From NCBI RefSeq assembly GCF_900108315.1, contig NZ_FNVB01000005.1:248001-312000 (forward strand): a DNA stretch of 64,000 nucleotides, in the 5' to 3' direction. Positions 8,711 to 16,428 of this stretch are shown here, piece after piece; the first letter of the stretch is position 1; the number at the start of each line of letters is the position of its first letter. A program made the position numbers and the translations under genes. The notes below the pieces were generated by a model. The model saw nothing but the letters and a program-made list of their open reading frames with translations. It was not told the DNA's origin and ran no database searches. Source of the DNA: Saccharopolyspora kobensis (GTDB lineage: Bacteria > Actinomycetota > Actinomycetes > Mycobacteriales > Pseudonocardiaceae).

Positions 8711-9088
8711 CTACGCCGCCTGCTCCTGACGGCGGCTCGGGGTCGCCACCGGCTTGTCCGCGGGCAGCGGGTGCTTGCGCGGGCGCCCACGCGGCCGCTT
8801 GCGGGCGACCACCTCACCGCGCTCGAAGATCTCGCCGCCCCAGACACCCCACGGCTCGGCGCGGGACAGCGCACCGGCCAGACACTCGGCCCGGATCGGG
8901 CACTCGGCGCACAGGGTCTTGGCCTGGTCCAGCTCCCGTGGGTTCTCGGCGAACCACAGGTCCGGGTCCTGGCGGCAGGGCAGCTTGTCGTCCAGGCTGG
9001 TTGAGCTGTCGAGCAGCCCGGCGACGGTGTCAGCAGCTGGCTGCAAGTCGGTGCCCGAATTGGTTATCGGCACACTCGCCGTCAACAT
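8711..9088 (-). CDS. whiB7: WhiB7 transcription factor (iron-sulfur, AT-hook)
   Basis: A 125-residue WhiB-like protein. The [4Fe-4S] ligands are Cys38, Cys60, Cys63 and Cys69, followed by the WhiB turn EPWGVWGGE (residues 78-86). The C-terminal AT-hook RGRPR (100-104) distinguishes WhiB7 from other Wbl proteins. WhiB7 binds the primary sigma factor and activates intrinsic antibiotic-resistance genes when translation is inhibited. The start ATG has AGGAGG 7 nt upstream. Its position downstream of uvrD2 on the same strand matches mycobacteria. Upstream lie an AT-rich promoter, a 68-codon upstream ORF and a terminator hairpin, indicating attenuation control. Confidence 0.95.
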   Translation of the reverse strand: MLTASVPITNSGTDLQPAADTVAGLLDSSTSLDDKLPCRQDPDLWFAENPRELDQAKTLCAECPIRAECLAGALSRAEPWGVWGGEIFERGEVVARKRPRGRPRKHPLPADKPVATPSRRQEQAA

Positions 9089-9153
9089 GCGACGTCCTCC
9101 TGTAGTCGATCGGTAACAGGTTGTGGATGTGGGGATTTCGGCGACGCCAAAAA

Positions 9154-9183
9154 GGCCGCGGACCCATTCGCTGGTCCGCGGCC
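9154..9183 (-). terminator. Intrinsic terminator in the whiB7 leader (attenuator)
   Basis: Read on the minus strand, GGCCGCGGACC, an 8-nt loop and GGTCCGCGGCC form a perfect 11-bp stem followed by TTTTT. It is a textbook rho-independent terminator, unusual in this genome for having a U-run. It lies 66 nt before the whiB7 start and 23 nt after the upstream ORF stop, so it should stop transcription before whiB7 unless disrupted. Confidence 0.85.
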
Positions 9184-9206
9184 TGTGACAAGCCTGAGAG
9201 GCGCCC

Positions 9207-9413
9207 CTAGATCAGTGGATCAGGGTTTCGCCGACGAACGGACCGACGCGGGGTCTCCGCGCTCACTGGGAGCGCACGGAACCAACGCGGCTGGAACTTT
9301 CGGCCATAACCGGCGTGCACGACAGCCGGCGAGGACGCAAAAGTGATACGGAACAGCGCGATGGCCCCGGCCATGAGGCAGCTCGGGGTGCGGTTGATCA
9401 GATTCGTCGACAC
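9207..9413 (-). CDS. Upstream ORF in the whiB7 leader (68 codons)
   Basis: GTG 9413 has GGGAGG 8 nt upstream; a GTG at 9422 is in frame but abuts that site. The encoded peptide has a hydrophobic middle (LMAGAIALFRITF) and an Arg-rich end (RRSVRRR) and stops just before the terminator hairpin. Known whiB7 leaders carry translated upstream ORFs whose ribosome occupancy sets terminator formation. Here GGTCCG at 9239-9244, inside the Arg-rich end, can pair with CGGACC of the 5' terminator arm, which offers a possible antiterminator. The peptide itself probably has no independent role. Confidence 0.55.
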   Translation of the reverse strand: MSTNLINRTPSCLMAGAIALFRITFASSPAVVHAGYGRKFQPRWFRALPVSAETPRRSVRRRNPDPLI

Positions 9414-9476
9414 CAGGGCCACCTCCCTCTCCGGGCTTCAGATCGTGATCCTGCCGACCACGACTCGCGCTCTTGC

Positions 9477-9520
9477 AGGTTATTGGCACCGCCGTGCCGG
9501 TCGCAACTTATTTTTCAAAG
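9477..9520 (-). promoter_or_regulatory. Candidate whiB7 promoter with AT-rich WhiB7 element
   Basis: On the minus strand: an AT-rich block CTTTGAAAAATAAG (9507-9520), then -35 TTGCGA (9501-9506), an 18-bp spacer and -10 TAACCT (9477-9482). WhiB7-dependent promoters are known for an AT-rich element immediately upstream of the -35, so this fits autoregulation. The start site would lie near 9470, giving a leader of roughly 380 nt. Confidence 0.7.
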
Positions 9521-9560
9521 ATTCCGCCCGGAACCTTGAAAACCTTCGCTACCTGCGGTT

Positions 9561-11648
9561 TTACCGCGCTCCGGGGCGCTCGCCCTGGATCAGCGCGAGC
9601 ACGTCCGAGCCGAACTTCTGCACCTTGGACGCGCCGATCCCGGAGATGCCGACCAGCGCGCTCTCGTCCAGCGGCCGCTGCTCGGCGATCGCGGTCAGCG
9701 TCGCGTCGGTGAACACCACGTAGGCGGGCACCTTCAGCTGCCGGGCCCGCTCGCTGCGCCACGCCTTCAACTGGGACAGCAGGTCCTCGTCCACATCGGA
9801 GGGGCAGTCCGCGCAGCGGCCCAGCTTGATGTCCATCGTGCCCGCCAGCGGGGCGTTGCAGATGCGGCAACGCGGCTTGGGCGGTTTCGCCAGCCGGGAG
9901 AGCTGCTCGCGCTGCTTGCCCCGCCCGGGCAGCGCGGCCGGGTGCTCGTCCGGGACCAGGTTGTACAGGAAGCGGCTGCGCCTGCGGAAGCGCCGGCCGC
10001 CGGCGCGGGCCAGCGCCCACGACAGGCTCAGGTGCTCGCGGGCCCGGGTGACCCCGACGTAGAGCAGGCGGCGTTCTTCCTCGATGGCCGCGTCGGTGTC
10101 GGCGTGCTGGATCGGCAGCGTTCCCTCGACCAGCCCGACCAGGAACACCGCGTCCCACTCCAAGCCCTTCGCCGCGTGCAGCGAGGCCAGGGTCACGCCC
10201 TCGACCGTCGGCGGGTGCTGGGACTCGGCGCGCGCGTCCAGCTCCGCGACGTAGCGGGCCAGGTCGGCATCGGGCACGGTGGCCGCGAGTTCCTCGGCGA
10301 GCTCCACCAGCGCGATCAGCGACTCCCAGCGCTCGCGGGCCGAGCCACCGGCCGGCGGGTCATCGGTCAGACCGACCTCGCGCAGCACATCGCGGACGGT
10401 GCCCGGCAGGTCCTGCGCGCCGTCGTCGCGGGCGACGGCGGTGCGCAGCGTGACCATCGCCTGCCGCACCTCGGCGCGCGCGAAGAAGCGCTCCCCGCCC
10501 CGCACCTGGTACGGGATCTCGGCGTCGGCCAGCGCCTTCTCGTACACCTCCGACTGGGCGTTGACCCGGAACAGCACCGCGATCTCCGAGAGCGCCACAC
10601 CCCGCTTGGCCAGCTGGGCGATCTTGCGCGCGACCGCTTCCGCCTCGGCGGTCTCGTCGTCGTACTCGGCGAATTCCGGGCGCGGGCCGTCCGGGCGCTG
10701 GCCGACCAGCTTCAACCGGGTTCCGGCCGGGCGCTCCCGGGCCGCGCTGATGACCTGGTTCGCCAGCGCCACCACCTGCGGGGTGCTGCGGTAGTCGCGC
10801 TCCAGCCGGACAACGGTGGCATCCGGGAAGCGCCGCGGGAAGGCGATCAGCCACTTCGGCGAGGCGCCCGCGAAGGAGTAGATCGTCTGGTTCGCATCGC
10901 CCACCACGGTGAGGTCGTCGCGGTTTCCCACCCAGGCGTCGAGCACGCGCTGCTGCAGCGGGTTGACGTCCTGGTACTCGTCCACCACGAACGACCGGTA
11001 GCGGCTGCGGAACTCCTCGGCGATCTCGGGGCTGTCCTCCAGGATCGCCGCGATGTGCAGCAGCAGGTCGTCGAAGTCGAGGGCCTGCGCGCGGTTCTTG
11101 ATCTGCTCGTAGGCCGCGAACGCCTTGCTCAGCTGCTCGGGCAGCACCGGGACGTCGCGACCGGCGGCGGCGGCCGCTGCCGGGTACTGCTCCGGGCTGA
11201 TCAGCGAGGACTTGGCCCACTCGATCTCGCCGGCCACATCGCGGACGTCCTCCTTCTCGGTGGACAGCCCGACCTTGTTCGCGGCCTGCATGACCAGCCG
11301 GAACTTGTTGTCCGTCAGCTGCCACATCTGCGTCTCGTGCACCCGCGGCCAGAAGTAGCGCAGCTGCCGGAACGCCGCGGCGTGGAACGTCTGGGCCTGC
11401 ACGCCGGCCGCGTTCAGCCCGCGCAGCCGGGTGCGCATCTCCCCCGCCGCGCGAGCGGTGAAGGTGACCGCGAGGACCTGCTGCGGAGCGACGAGGCCGC
11501 GCTGCACGAGGTAGGCGATGCGGTGGGTGATGGTGCGGGTCTTGCCGGTGCCCGCACCGGCGAGGACGCACACGGGTCCTCGTGGTGCGATGACCGCCTG
11601 CCGCTGCTCCGGATCGAGACCTTCCAGGAGTCGCGGTTGTTCGGCCAT
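9561..11648 (-). CDS. uvrD2: ATP-dependent DNA helicase UvrD2
   Basis: A 695-residue superfamily 1A helicase. The Walker A motif GAGTGKT is at residues 31-37, motif II is [12 protein letters not shown], and the C-terminal motifs [13 protein letters not shown] and YVGVTRARE are intact. A tetracysteine module (Cys594, 597, 612, 615) leads into a C-terminal HRDC domain. This architecture is specific to actinobacterial UvrD2, an essential 3'-5' translocase in M. tuberculosis. ATG 11648 is chosen because GAGGA lies 8 nt upstream; the frame continues uselessly to 11792. It is followed on the same strand by the whiB7 promoter, as in mycobacteria. Confidence 0.93.
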   Translation of the reverse strand: MAEQPRLLEGLDPEQRQAVIAPRGPVCVLAGAGTGKTRTITHRIAYLVQRGLVAPQQVLAVTFTARAAGEMRTRLRGLNAAGVQAQTFHAAAFRQLRYFWPRVHETQMWQLTDNKFRLVMQAANKVGLSTEKEDVRDVAGEIEWAKSSLISPEQYPAAAAAAGRDVPVLPEQLSKAFAAYEQIKNRAQALDFDDLLLHIAAILEDSPEIAEEFRSRYRSFVVDEYQDVNPLQQRVLDAWVGNRDDLTVVGDANQTIYSFAGASPKWLIAFPRRFPDATVVRLERDYRSTPQVVALANQVISAARERPAGTRLKLVGQRPDGPRPEFAEYDDETAEAEAVARKIAQLAKRGVALSEIAVLFRVNAQSEVYEKALADAEIPYQVRGGERFFARAEVRQAMVTLRTAVARDDGAQDLPGTVRDVLREVGLTDDPPAGGSARERWESLIALVELAEELAATVPDADLARYVAELDARAESQHPPTVEGVTLASLHAAKGLEWDAVFLVGLVEGTLPIQHADTDAAIEEERRLLYVGVTRAREHLSLSWALARAGGRRFRRRSRFLYNLVPDEHPAALPGRGKQREQLSRLAKPPKPRCRICNAPLAGTMDIKLGRCADCPSDVDEDLLSQLKAWRSERARQLKVPAYVVFTDATLTAIAEQRPLDESALVGISGIGASKVQKFGSDVLALIQGERPGAR

Positions 11649-11814
11649 GCCCGGCATCCTCGCAGACCCGCTCCCCCGATCGAGCCCACACCCCGAACAC
11701 GGCCCCGCGTGTCGATCACTCGACCGCGGCAGCGGGAACGCACGTTCGAGCTGAATCGGAAACCCGGGCCCGAGGACGGGGCCGGTCGGCACGGGTTCGA
11801 CCGGCCCCGTCGGA

Positions 11815-12741
11815 TCAGCTCTGCCAGGTCGCCCAGCCGCGGATCATGCGGTAGGCGATGGAGACGCCCGGCGGCAGGCGGAGGCCGTCCACCGCGGCAC
11901 CTTCGGACTGCAGCGCGGCCAGCACCGTGTCCCGGTGCACCCAGCGGGCGTCCTCGATCTCGCCGTCGGCCGGGACCAGCGGCGCCGAGGGGTCCGCGAT
12001 CGCCGCGAAGCCCAGCATCAGCGAGCGCGGGAACGGCCACGGCTGGCTGCCCAGGTAGCGGACGTCGGAGACGTCCACCCCCACTTCCTCCGCGATCTCG
12101 CGCGCGACGCAGGCCTCCAGCGACTCGCCGACCTCCACGAACCCGGCCAGCACCGAGTACCGCTCCGGCGGCCAGTTCGGCTGGCGGGCCAGCAGCACCT
12201 GGTCGCCGCCGTCGTGCACGAGGCAGATCACCGCGGGGTCGGTCCGCGGGTACTCCTCGCGGTCGCACCCCGTGCAACGCCGCGCCCACCCGGCGCGCAC
12301 GCGGGTCGTCGCCGCCCCGCACACCGCGCAGTAGCGGGCGTTGTCGTGCCAGCTGAGCAGGCCGACCGCGGTGGTGAACAGTCCCGCGTCGGTGTCGTTG
12401 AGCAGCCCACCGCCGTTGCGCAGGTCGAGCCAGCCCTCCTGCGCACCGTCGTGGTCGCTGCGCAGCGCCCAGTAGCTGGTCTCGCCCTCGACGCCGAGCA
12501 GCACCGCTCCGGGAGCGGGGCGCTCACCGAAGTCGCAGGCCGGGTGGACCACCAGTCCCGAGCCGGTGTCGATGCGGGTGCGGCCCTTGGCGTCGACCAG
12601 CAGCACCTTCCCGGTCGCCCACAGCTCCGCCCCGCCGTCGGAGGCGTCCCGCAGCTGCTCCCGCCGGTCCACAGTGGACCGCGACAGCAGCGGTGCGGAA
12701 TCCAGCTGGAAACCCGTTCCAGCGAACACGTTGGAGGTCAT
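11815..12741 (-). CDS. nudC: NADH pyrophosphatase NudC
   Basis: A 308-residue NudC-type Nudix hydrolase that splits NAD(H) to NMN(H) plus AMP and can remove NAD caps from RNA. A zinc ribbon (CAVCG and CTGC, about residues 138-160) precedes the Nudix box [20 protein letters not shown], and the family-specific motif [11 protein letters not shown] follows. The start ATG has GAGG 7 nt upstream. It starts 25 nt after the M16 peptidase pair ends, so it may be co-transcribed with it, although in mycobacteria nudC adjoins uvrD2 and a K+ channel gene instead. Confidence 0.93.
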   Translation of the reverse strand: MTSNVFAGTGFQLDSAPLLSRSTVDRREQLRDASDGGAELWATGKVLLVDAKGRTRIDTGSGLVVHPACDFGERPAPGAVLLGVEGETSYWALRSDHDGAQEGWLDLRNGGGLLNDTDAGLFTTAVGLLSWHDNARYCAVCGAATTRVRAGWARRCTGCDREEYPRTDPAVICLVHDGGDQVLLARQPNWPPERYSVLAGFVEVGESLEACVAREIAEEVGVDVSDVRYLGSQPWPFPRSLMLGFAAIADPSAPLVPADGEIEDARWVHRDTVLAALQSEGAAVDGLRLPPGVSIAYRMIRGWATWQS

Positions 12742-12766
12742 TCGCCCGCCTCACCGAGTAAACCGA

Positions 12767-14134
12767 TCACGGCAGCACCACACCACCGAGCAGCCGCAGC
12801 TGGTCCGCCAGCAGGTCCGCGTCGCCGACGACCACGCCGGTGAAGGAGGTCGGGGCCAACCGCTCGGCCGCCTCGGCCACCTGCTCGACGGTCACCTCGC
12901 GCAGCCGCTCCGGGTGCTCCACCAGCCATTCCTGCGTCAGCCCGGCCACCGCCAGCGCGACGAGCGTGGAAGCCATCCCGGACTGCGAGGCGGTGGAGGT
13001 GAGCAGGCCGCCGATCGCGTACTGGCGGGCGGACTCCACCTCGGACTCGGTCGGCGGCACCAGCGCCAGCCTGGCCAGCTCGTAGCGGGTCTCCAGCAGC
13101 GCGGCCGCGGTCACCTCGCTGGCCGTGTCAGCGTCCACCAGCAGCGTGCCGTTGCCCGGGGTGAACTCGAACGAGGAGTGCGCGCCGTAGGTGTAGCCCT
13201 TGTCCTCGCGGATGTTCTCCACCAACCGCGAGGAGAAGTACCCGCCGAAGGTCAGGTTCGCGATCTGCAGCGCCGGGTACTGCGGGTCGGTGCGCGGCAG
13301 CGCCTGCGCGGACAACCGCAGCTGCGACTGGACCGCTCCCGGCCGGTGCACCAGCTTCACATCGCCGCCCCGCACGACGGGCAAGGGCGGCAGCGCGCGG
13401 GCGCTGCGCTCGGACTGCCAGCCGCCCAGGATCCGCTCGACCGTCGCCACCGTCTGCTCCGGGTCGATGTCACCGACGAGCACCAGCACCGAACCGCGCG
13501 GCAGCACCGACTCGGGGTGCAGGGCGCGGACCTCTTCCGCGGTGACGGCGGCGACGTCCTCGGCTTCCGGCACCTCCCGGACGAACGGGTGATCGCCGTA
13601 GCGGCGGCGCTGCAGCTCCTCCCGGGCGATCACCCGCGGCTGCGAACGCGCGACGGCGATCCGCTCGACCAGTCGGCCACGTTCCCCGGTGATCTCCTCG
13701 TCCAGGTAGGAGGCGCCGGTCAGCGCGTCGGCGAGCACGTCGAGCAGCGTGTCCAGGCCGGTGGCCAGCGCGTTGCCGTAGACGCTGAGCCGCTCCGGGT
13801 CGACCGCCGCGTTCAGGTCGCCGCCGACGGCGGCCAGGTCGGTGTCCATCTGCACGCGGCTGCGGCGTTCGGTGCCGGTCAGCAGCGTCTCGGCCAGCAC
13901 CTCGGCGCGCGCCGGGTGCTCGGGGTCGTCACCGGCGAACGGGATCCGCAGGCGCAGCTCGACCATCGGCACCACGCCGTGGCGGGCGGCGATCACGCGC
14001 AGCCCGTTGCTCAGCACGGTGTCCGCGATGGCGGGGAGCCGGCCGGTGCGGGGTTCGCCGAGCGGCGGCAGCGGCCGCGGGCCCAGCTCGGTGCGGCCGA
14101 TCTCCTCGGCGCTGCGGTGCGTTGCGCGGGTCAT
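12767..14134 (-). CDS. M16-family peptidase subunit, catalytically inactive type
   Basis: A 455-residue protein with two M16 (pitrilysin/MPP) domains, including the YTYGAHSSFE-type C-terminal substrate-binding region. The zinc motif HxxEH is absent: the equivalent segment reads ARAEVLAETLLTGT. It retains the VLSNGLRV start of the fold. Its ATG overlaps the stop of the upstream active subunit by 4 nt (ATGA). The pair resembles bacterial and mitochondrial heterodimers in which only one subunit hydrolyses peptides and the other shapes the chamber. There is no signal peptide, so it is probably cytoplasmic. Confidence 0.88.
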   Translation of the reverse strand: MTRATHRSAEEIGRTELGPRPLPPLGEPRTGRLPAIADTVLSNGLRVIAARHGVVPMVELRLRIPFAGDDPEHPARAEVLAETLLTGTERRSRVQMDTDLAAVGGDLNAAVDPERLSVYGNALATGLDTLLDVLADALTGASYLDEEITGERGRLVERIAVARSQPRVIAREELQRRRYGDHPFVREVPEAEDVAAVTAEEVRALHPESVLPRGSVLVLVGDIDPEQTVATVERILGGWQSERSARALPPLPVVRGGDVKLVHRPGAVQSQLRLSAQALPRTDPQYPALQIANLTFGGYFSSRLVENIREDKGYTYGAHSSFEFTPGNGTLLVDADTASEVTAAALLETRYELARLALVPPTESEVESARQYAIGGLLTSTASQSGMASTLVALAVAGLTQEWLVEHPERLREVTVEQVAEAAERLAPTSFTGVVVGDADLLADQLRLLGGVVLP

Positions 14135-15450
14135 GCCGCACCTCCGTTCTCGTCACCAGCGGGTTCGATCTCCAGGACCGCGCGGGCATCGGACCGCAGC
14201 GCCTTCGCCGCCGCGGCGACGTCCTCGGCGCTGACCTCGCCGATCCGCTTCGGCAGCTCCGAGATCAGCTCGGCCCGGCCGTGCAGCAGCTCGGCGCTGC
14301 CCAGGTCGAGCGTCCGGGAGATCACCCGGTCGTGCTCGCGGTAAAGGCTGGCGGCCCAGCGGGCGGTGACCCGGGACAGCTCGTCGGCGCTCGGGCCGTC
14401 GGCGGCCAGCTTCTCCAGCTCCTCGTCGATCGCGCCGACGACGCGGTCCAGTCCGACCTCCGGGGTGTGGATCGCGGTGATGGTGAAGGTGTCGGGGTCG
14501 CGGGCGTCCAGCGGCGCGCCCATCAGACCGCAACCGGCGTGCACGTCGACGACCAGCGAGTCCTGGTGCAGCAGGCGCTGCTGCAGGCGTGAGGCGTCGC
14601 CGTCGCTCAGGATCGCGGCCAGCACCACGTCGGCCAGGTAGGCGTCCAGCTCACCGACCGGGTCGGGCAGCCGGTAGCCGAGGGCCACCGCGGGCAGCGG
14701 CGCGTGCGCGTCGACCTGCTTGCCGCGCACCTCACCGGCCGGGAACGGCTCGCCGAACGACGGCCGCGGCGCGACCTCGCGGGCCGGGACGTCGCCGAAG
14801 TGCTTGTGCACCAGCTCGGTGGTGCGCTCGACGTCGATGTCACCGGCCACGGTGAGCACCGCGTTGCCGGGCGCGTAGTAGGTGTCGAAGAACGCGGCGC
14901 AGTCGTCGACCGTCGCCTGCTCCAGGTCGGTGAAGTCGCCGTAGCCGTTGTGCGCGTTGGCGAAGGTCGAGTACAGCACCGGGGGCAGCAGGATCCACGG
15001 GAACCCGCCGTAGGGCCGGTTGAGGACGTTGAGCCGGATCTCCTCCTTGACCACGTCCACCTGGTTGCGCAGGTTCTCCTCGGTGATCTTCGGCGCCCGC
15101 ATCCGGTCCGCCTCGAGGAACAGCGCCCGCTCCAGAGCGGCCGACGGCAGCACCTGGTAGTAGTCGGTGTAGTCCTGGTGCGTCGAACCGTTGAAGGTGC
15201 CGCCGGACCCCTGCACGTGGCGGAAGTGCGCGAGCTTCTCCAGGCTCTCACTGCCCTGGAACATCAGGTGCTCGAAGAGGTGCGCGAAGCCGGTGCGCCC
15301 CTCCGGTTCGGAACGGAAGCCCACGTCGTAGTGCACGCTGACACCGACCACAGGAGCCTGCCCTGACGCTTGGCCCGCTGCCGAGTCCGGTGCCAGCACC
15401 ACGCGCAGCCCGTTGGGCAACGTAACGCGATGCAGCTGGGGTTCGACCAT
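14131..15450 (-). CDS. M16-family zinc peptidase, active subunit
   Basis: A 439-residue M16 peptidase with an inverted zinc site: His57, Glu60 and His61 in HLFEHLMF, and a third ligand Glu137 in VDVVKEEIRL. The GSGGTFNGSTHQDYTDYY segment is typical of the catalytic subunit. ATG 15450 is chosen because TAGGCT (15458-15463) lies 7 nt upstream, suggesting a leaderless message; the frame runs on to 15501. It is coupled by a 4-nt overlap to the inactive partner, and the two probably form a heterodimer. The substrate is unknown; peptides of about 20-70 residues are typical. Confidence 0.9.
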   Translation of the reverse strand: MVEPQLHRVTLPNGLRVVLAPDSAAGQASGQAPVVGVSVHYDVGFRSEPEGRTGFAHLFEHLMFQGSESLEKLAHFRHVQGSGGTFNGSTHQDYTDYYQVLPSAALERALFLEADRMRAPKITEENLRNQVDVVKEEIRLNVLNRPYGGFPWILLPPVLYSTFANAHNGYGDFTDLEQATVDDCAAFFDTYYAPGNAVLTVAGDIDVERTTELVHKHFGDVPAREVAPRPSFGEPFPAGEVRGKQVDAHAPLPAVALGYRLPDPVGELDAYLADVVLAAILSDGDASRLQQRLLHQDSLVVDVHAGCGLMGAPLDARDPDTFTITAIHTPEVGLDRVVGAIDEELEKLAADGPSADELSRVTARWAASLYREHDRVISRTLDLGSAELLHGRAELISELPKRIGEVSAEDVAAAAKALRSDARAVLEIEPAGDENGGAA

Positions 15451-15530
15451 GCCATGCAGCCTACGTGCGGCGCATATCGCGGCGCGTGCCCCCTTCGCCA
15501 CGCTTCGGAATCACCCGTGCGCAGAGCGCT

Positions 15531-16349
15531 TCAGCGCACCTGCGCGATCATCCGGTCGATCTCCGCCCCGATCGTGCGGGCATCGGCCGGGGTGAGCATG
15601 TAGATCTGCTCACCGGTGTTGCCGCGCACGTTGTGGTCCAGGTAACGGCCATCGGGCTCGACGTTGTCGAACCACTTGACGATCGACGAGCGCTTCGTCC
15701 GGCCGTACTGGTCGCGGAGGTTTGCCGCGAGCTGCCCCAGCCGGACGTGCTGGGCCCGGCCGATCGCCTGGTACAGATCGTACTCGCGATCACCGCTGCT
15801 GCCCCGCTGCTGCGTCGCGGTCTGCATGTAGCTGTCCTGCTGGTCCTCGTCCTGCTGGTCCGGGCGGAACGAGCTGGCGGGCACTCGAGCCGGTCCGCGG
15901 TTGCCCGGCGGCGCGGGCGGAAGCGTCGGCAACAGCACCTGCGGCAGCGGAACGCCTTCGTGCACCTCGACGGTCAGCATCCCGCCGTGGGCGGGATCTT
16001 CGCTCGGGGTCTGCACCCCGAGCACAACCCGGTTCCCCTCCGTCACCGCCGCGACCGTTCGCCAGCAGTGGTCCTCCCCGATCTGCGGGAACCAGATCGA
16101 GTCCACCCACAGGAACGGACGGGCGAGCAGCTTGAGGGCCTCGGCCAGATTCGGCTGGATCTCGTCGTTCACGAGGATCCCCGCAGCGGTCATGCGCTCG
16201 ATCTCCGCCTGGGCGATCCGGCCGAGCTGCTCGGTGGTGCGCCCGAAGGAGCGGCTGTTCAGCGGGAGCGTCAGCGCGTCGATCTCCAGGTACTTGAGGA
16301 CGACGTCGAGATGAACCGGCAGCAACTGCCAGCGACCCAACACGCTCAC
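15531..16349 (-). CDS. ESX secretion-associated chaperone, EspG family
   Basis: A 272-residue protein matching the EspG family, cytosolic chaperones that hold PE/PPE-type substrates for type VII secretion. Supporting features are the N-terminal strand pattern (LLPVHLDVVLKYLEID), a Gly/Pro-rich loop near the middle and a C-terminal domain ending in DRMIAQVR. Such single EspG genes are common beside PPE-like genes in Pseudonocardiaceae. The start GTG has AGAGGA 8-9 nt upstream. It lies directly downstream of a PPE-like gene, separated by a strong hairpin. No EccC, EccD or mycosin gene is in the window, so the secretion channel must be encoded elsewhere. Confidence 0.82.
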   Translation of the reverse strand: MSVLGRWQLLPVHLDVVLKYLEIDALTLPLNSRSFGRTTEQLGRIAQAEIERMTAAGILVNDEIQPNLAEALKLLARPFLWVDSIWFPQIGEDHCWRTVAAVTEGNRVVLGVQTPSEDPAHGGMLTVEVHEGVPLPQVLLPTLPPAPPGNRGPARVPASSFRPDQQDEDQQDSYMQTATQQRGSSGDREYDLYQAIGRAQHVRLGQLAANLRDQYGRTKRSSIVKWFDNVEPDGRYLDHNVRGNTGEQIYMLTPADARTIGAEIDRMIAQVR

Positions 16350-16374
16350 CGTTTTGTTCCTCTCTCAATTAGTA

Positions 16375-16414
16375 GTGGTCCGGTGACGGCTCGAGAGAGC
16401 CATCACCGGACCAC
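16375..16414 (-). terminator. Stem-loop between the PPE-like gene and espG
   Basis: GTGGTCCGGTGA (16375-16386) pairs perfectly with TCACCGGACCAC (16403-16414), and an inner GGCTC/GAGCC stem with a GAGA loop extends it. It starts 15 nt past the PPE-like stop codon and 25 nt before the espG start. On the minus strand it is followed by TACTAATT. It could be a partial terminator or an mRNA processing/stability element setting the ratio of the two proteins. Confidence 0.65.
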
Positions 16415-16428
16415 ATCCTGACGTGCTG

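Noticed and set aside
9942..12356. 804-codon plus-strand frame across uvrD2 and nudC
   Set aside because: It lies antisense to two clear enzymes, and its composition (Arg, Gln, Val, His) is that of a codon-phase shadow.
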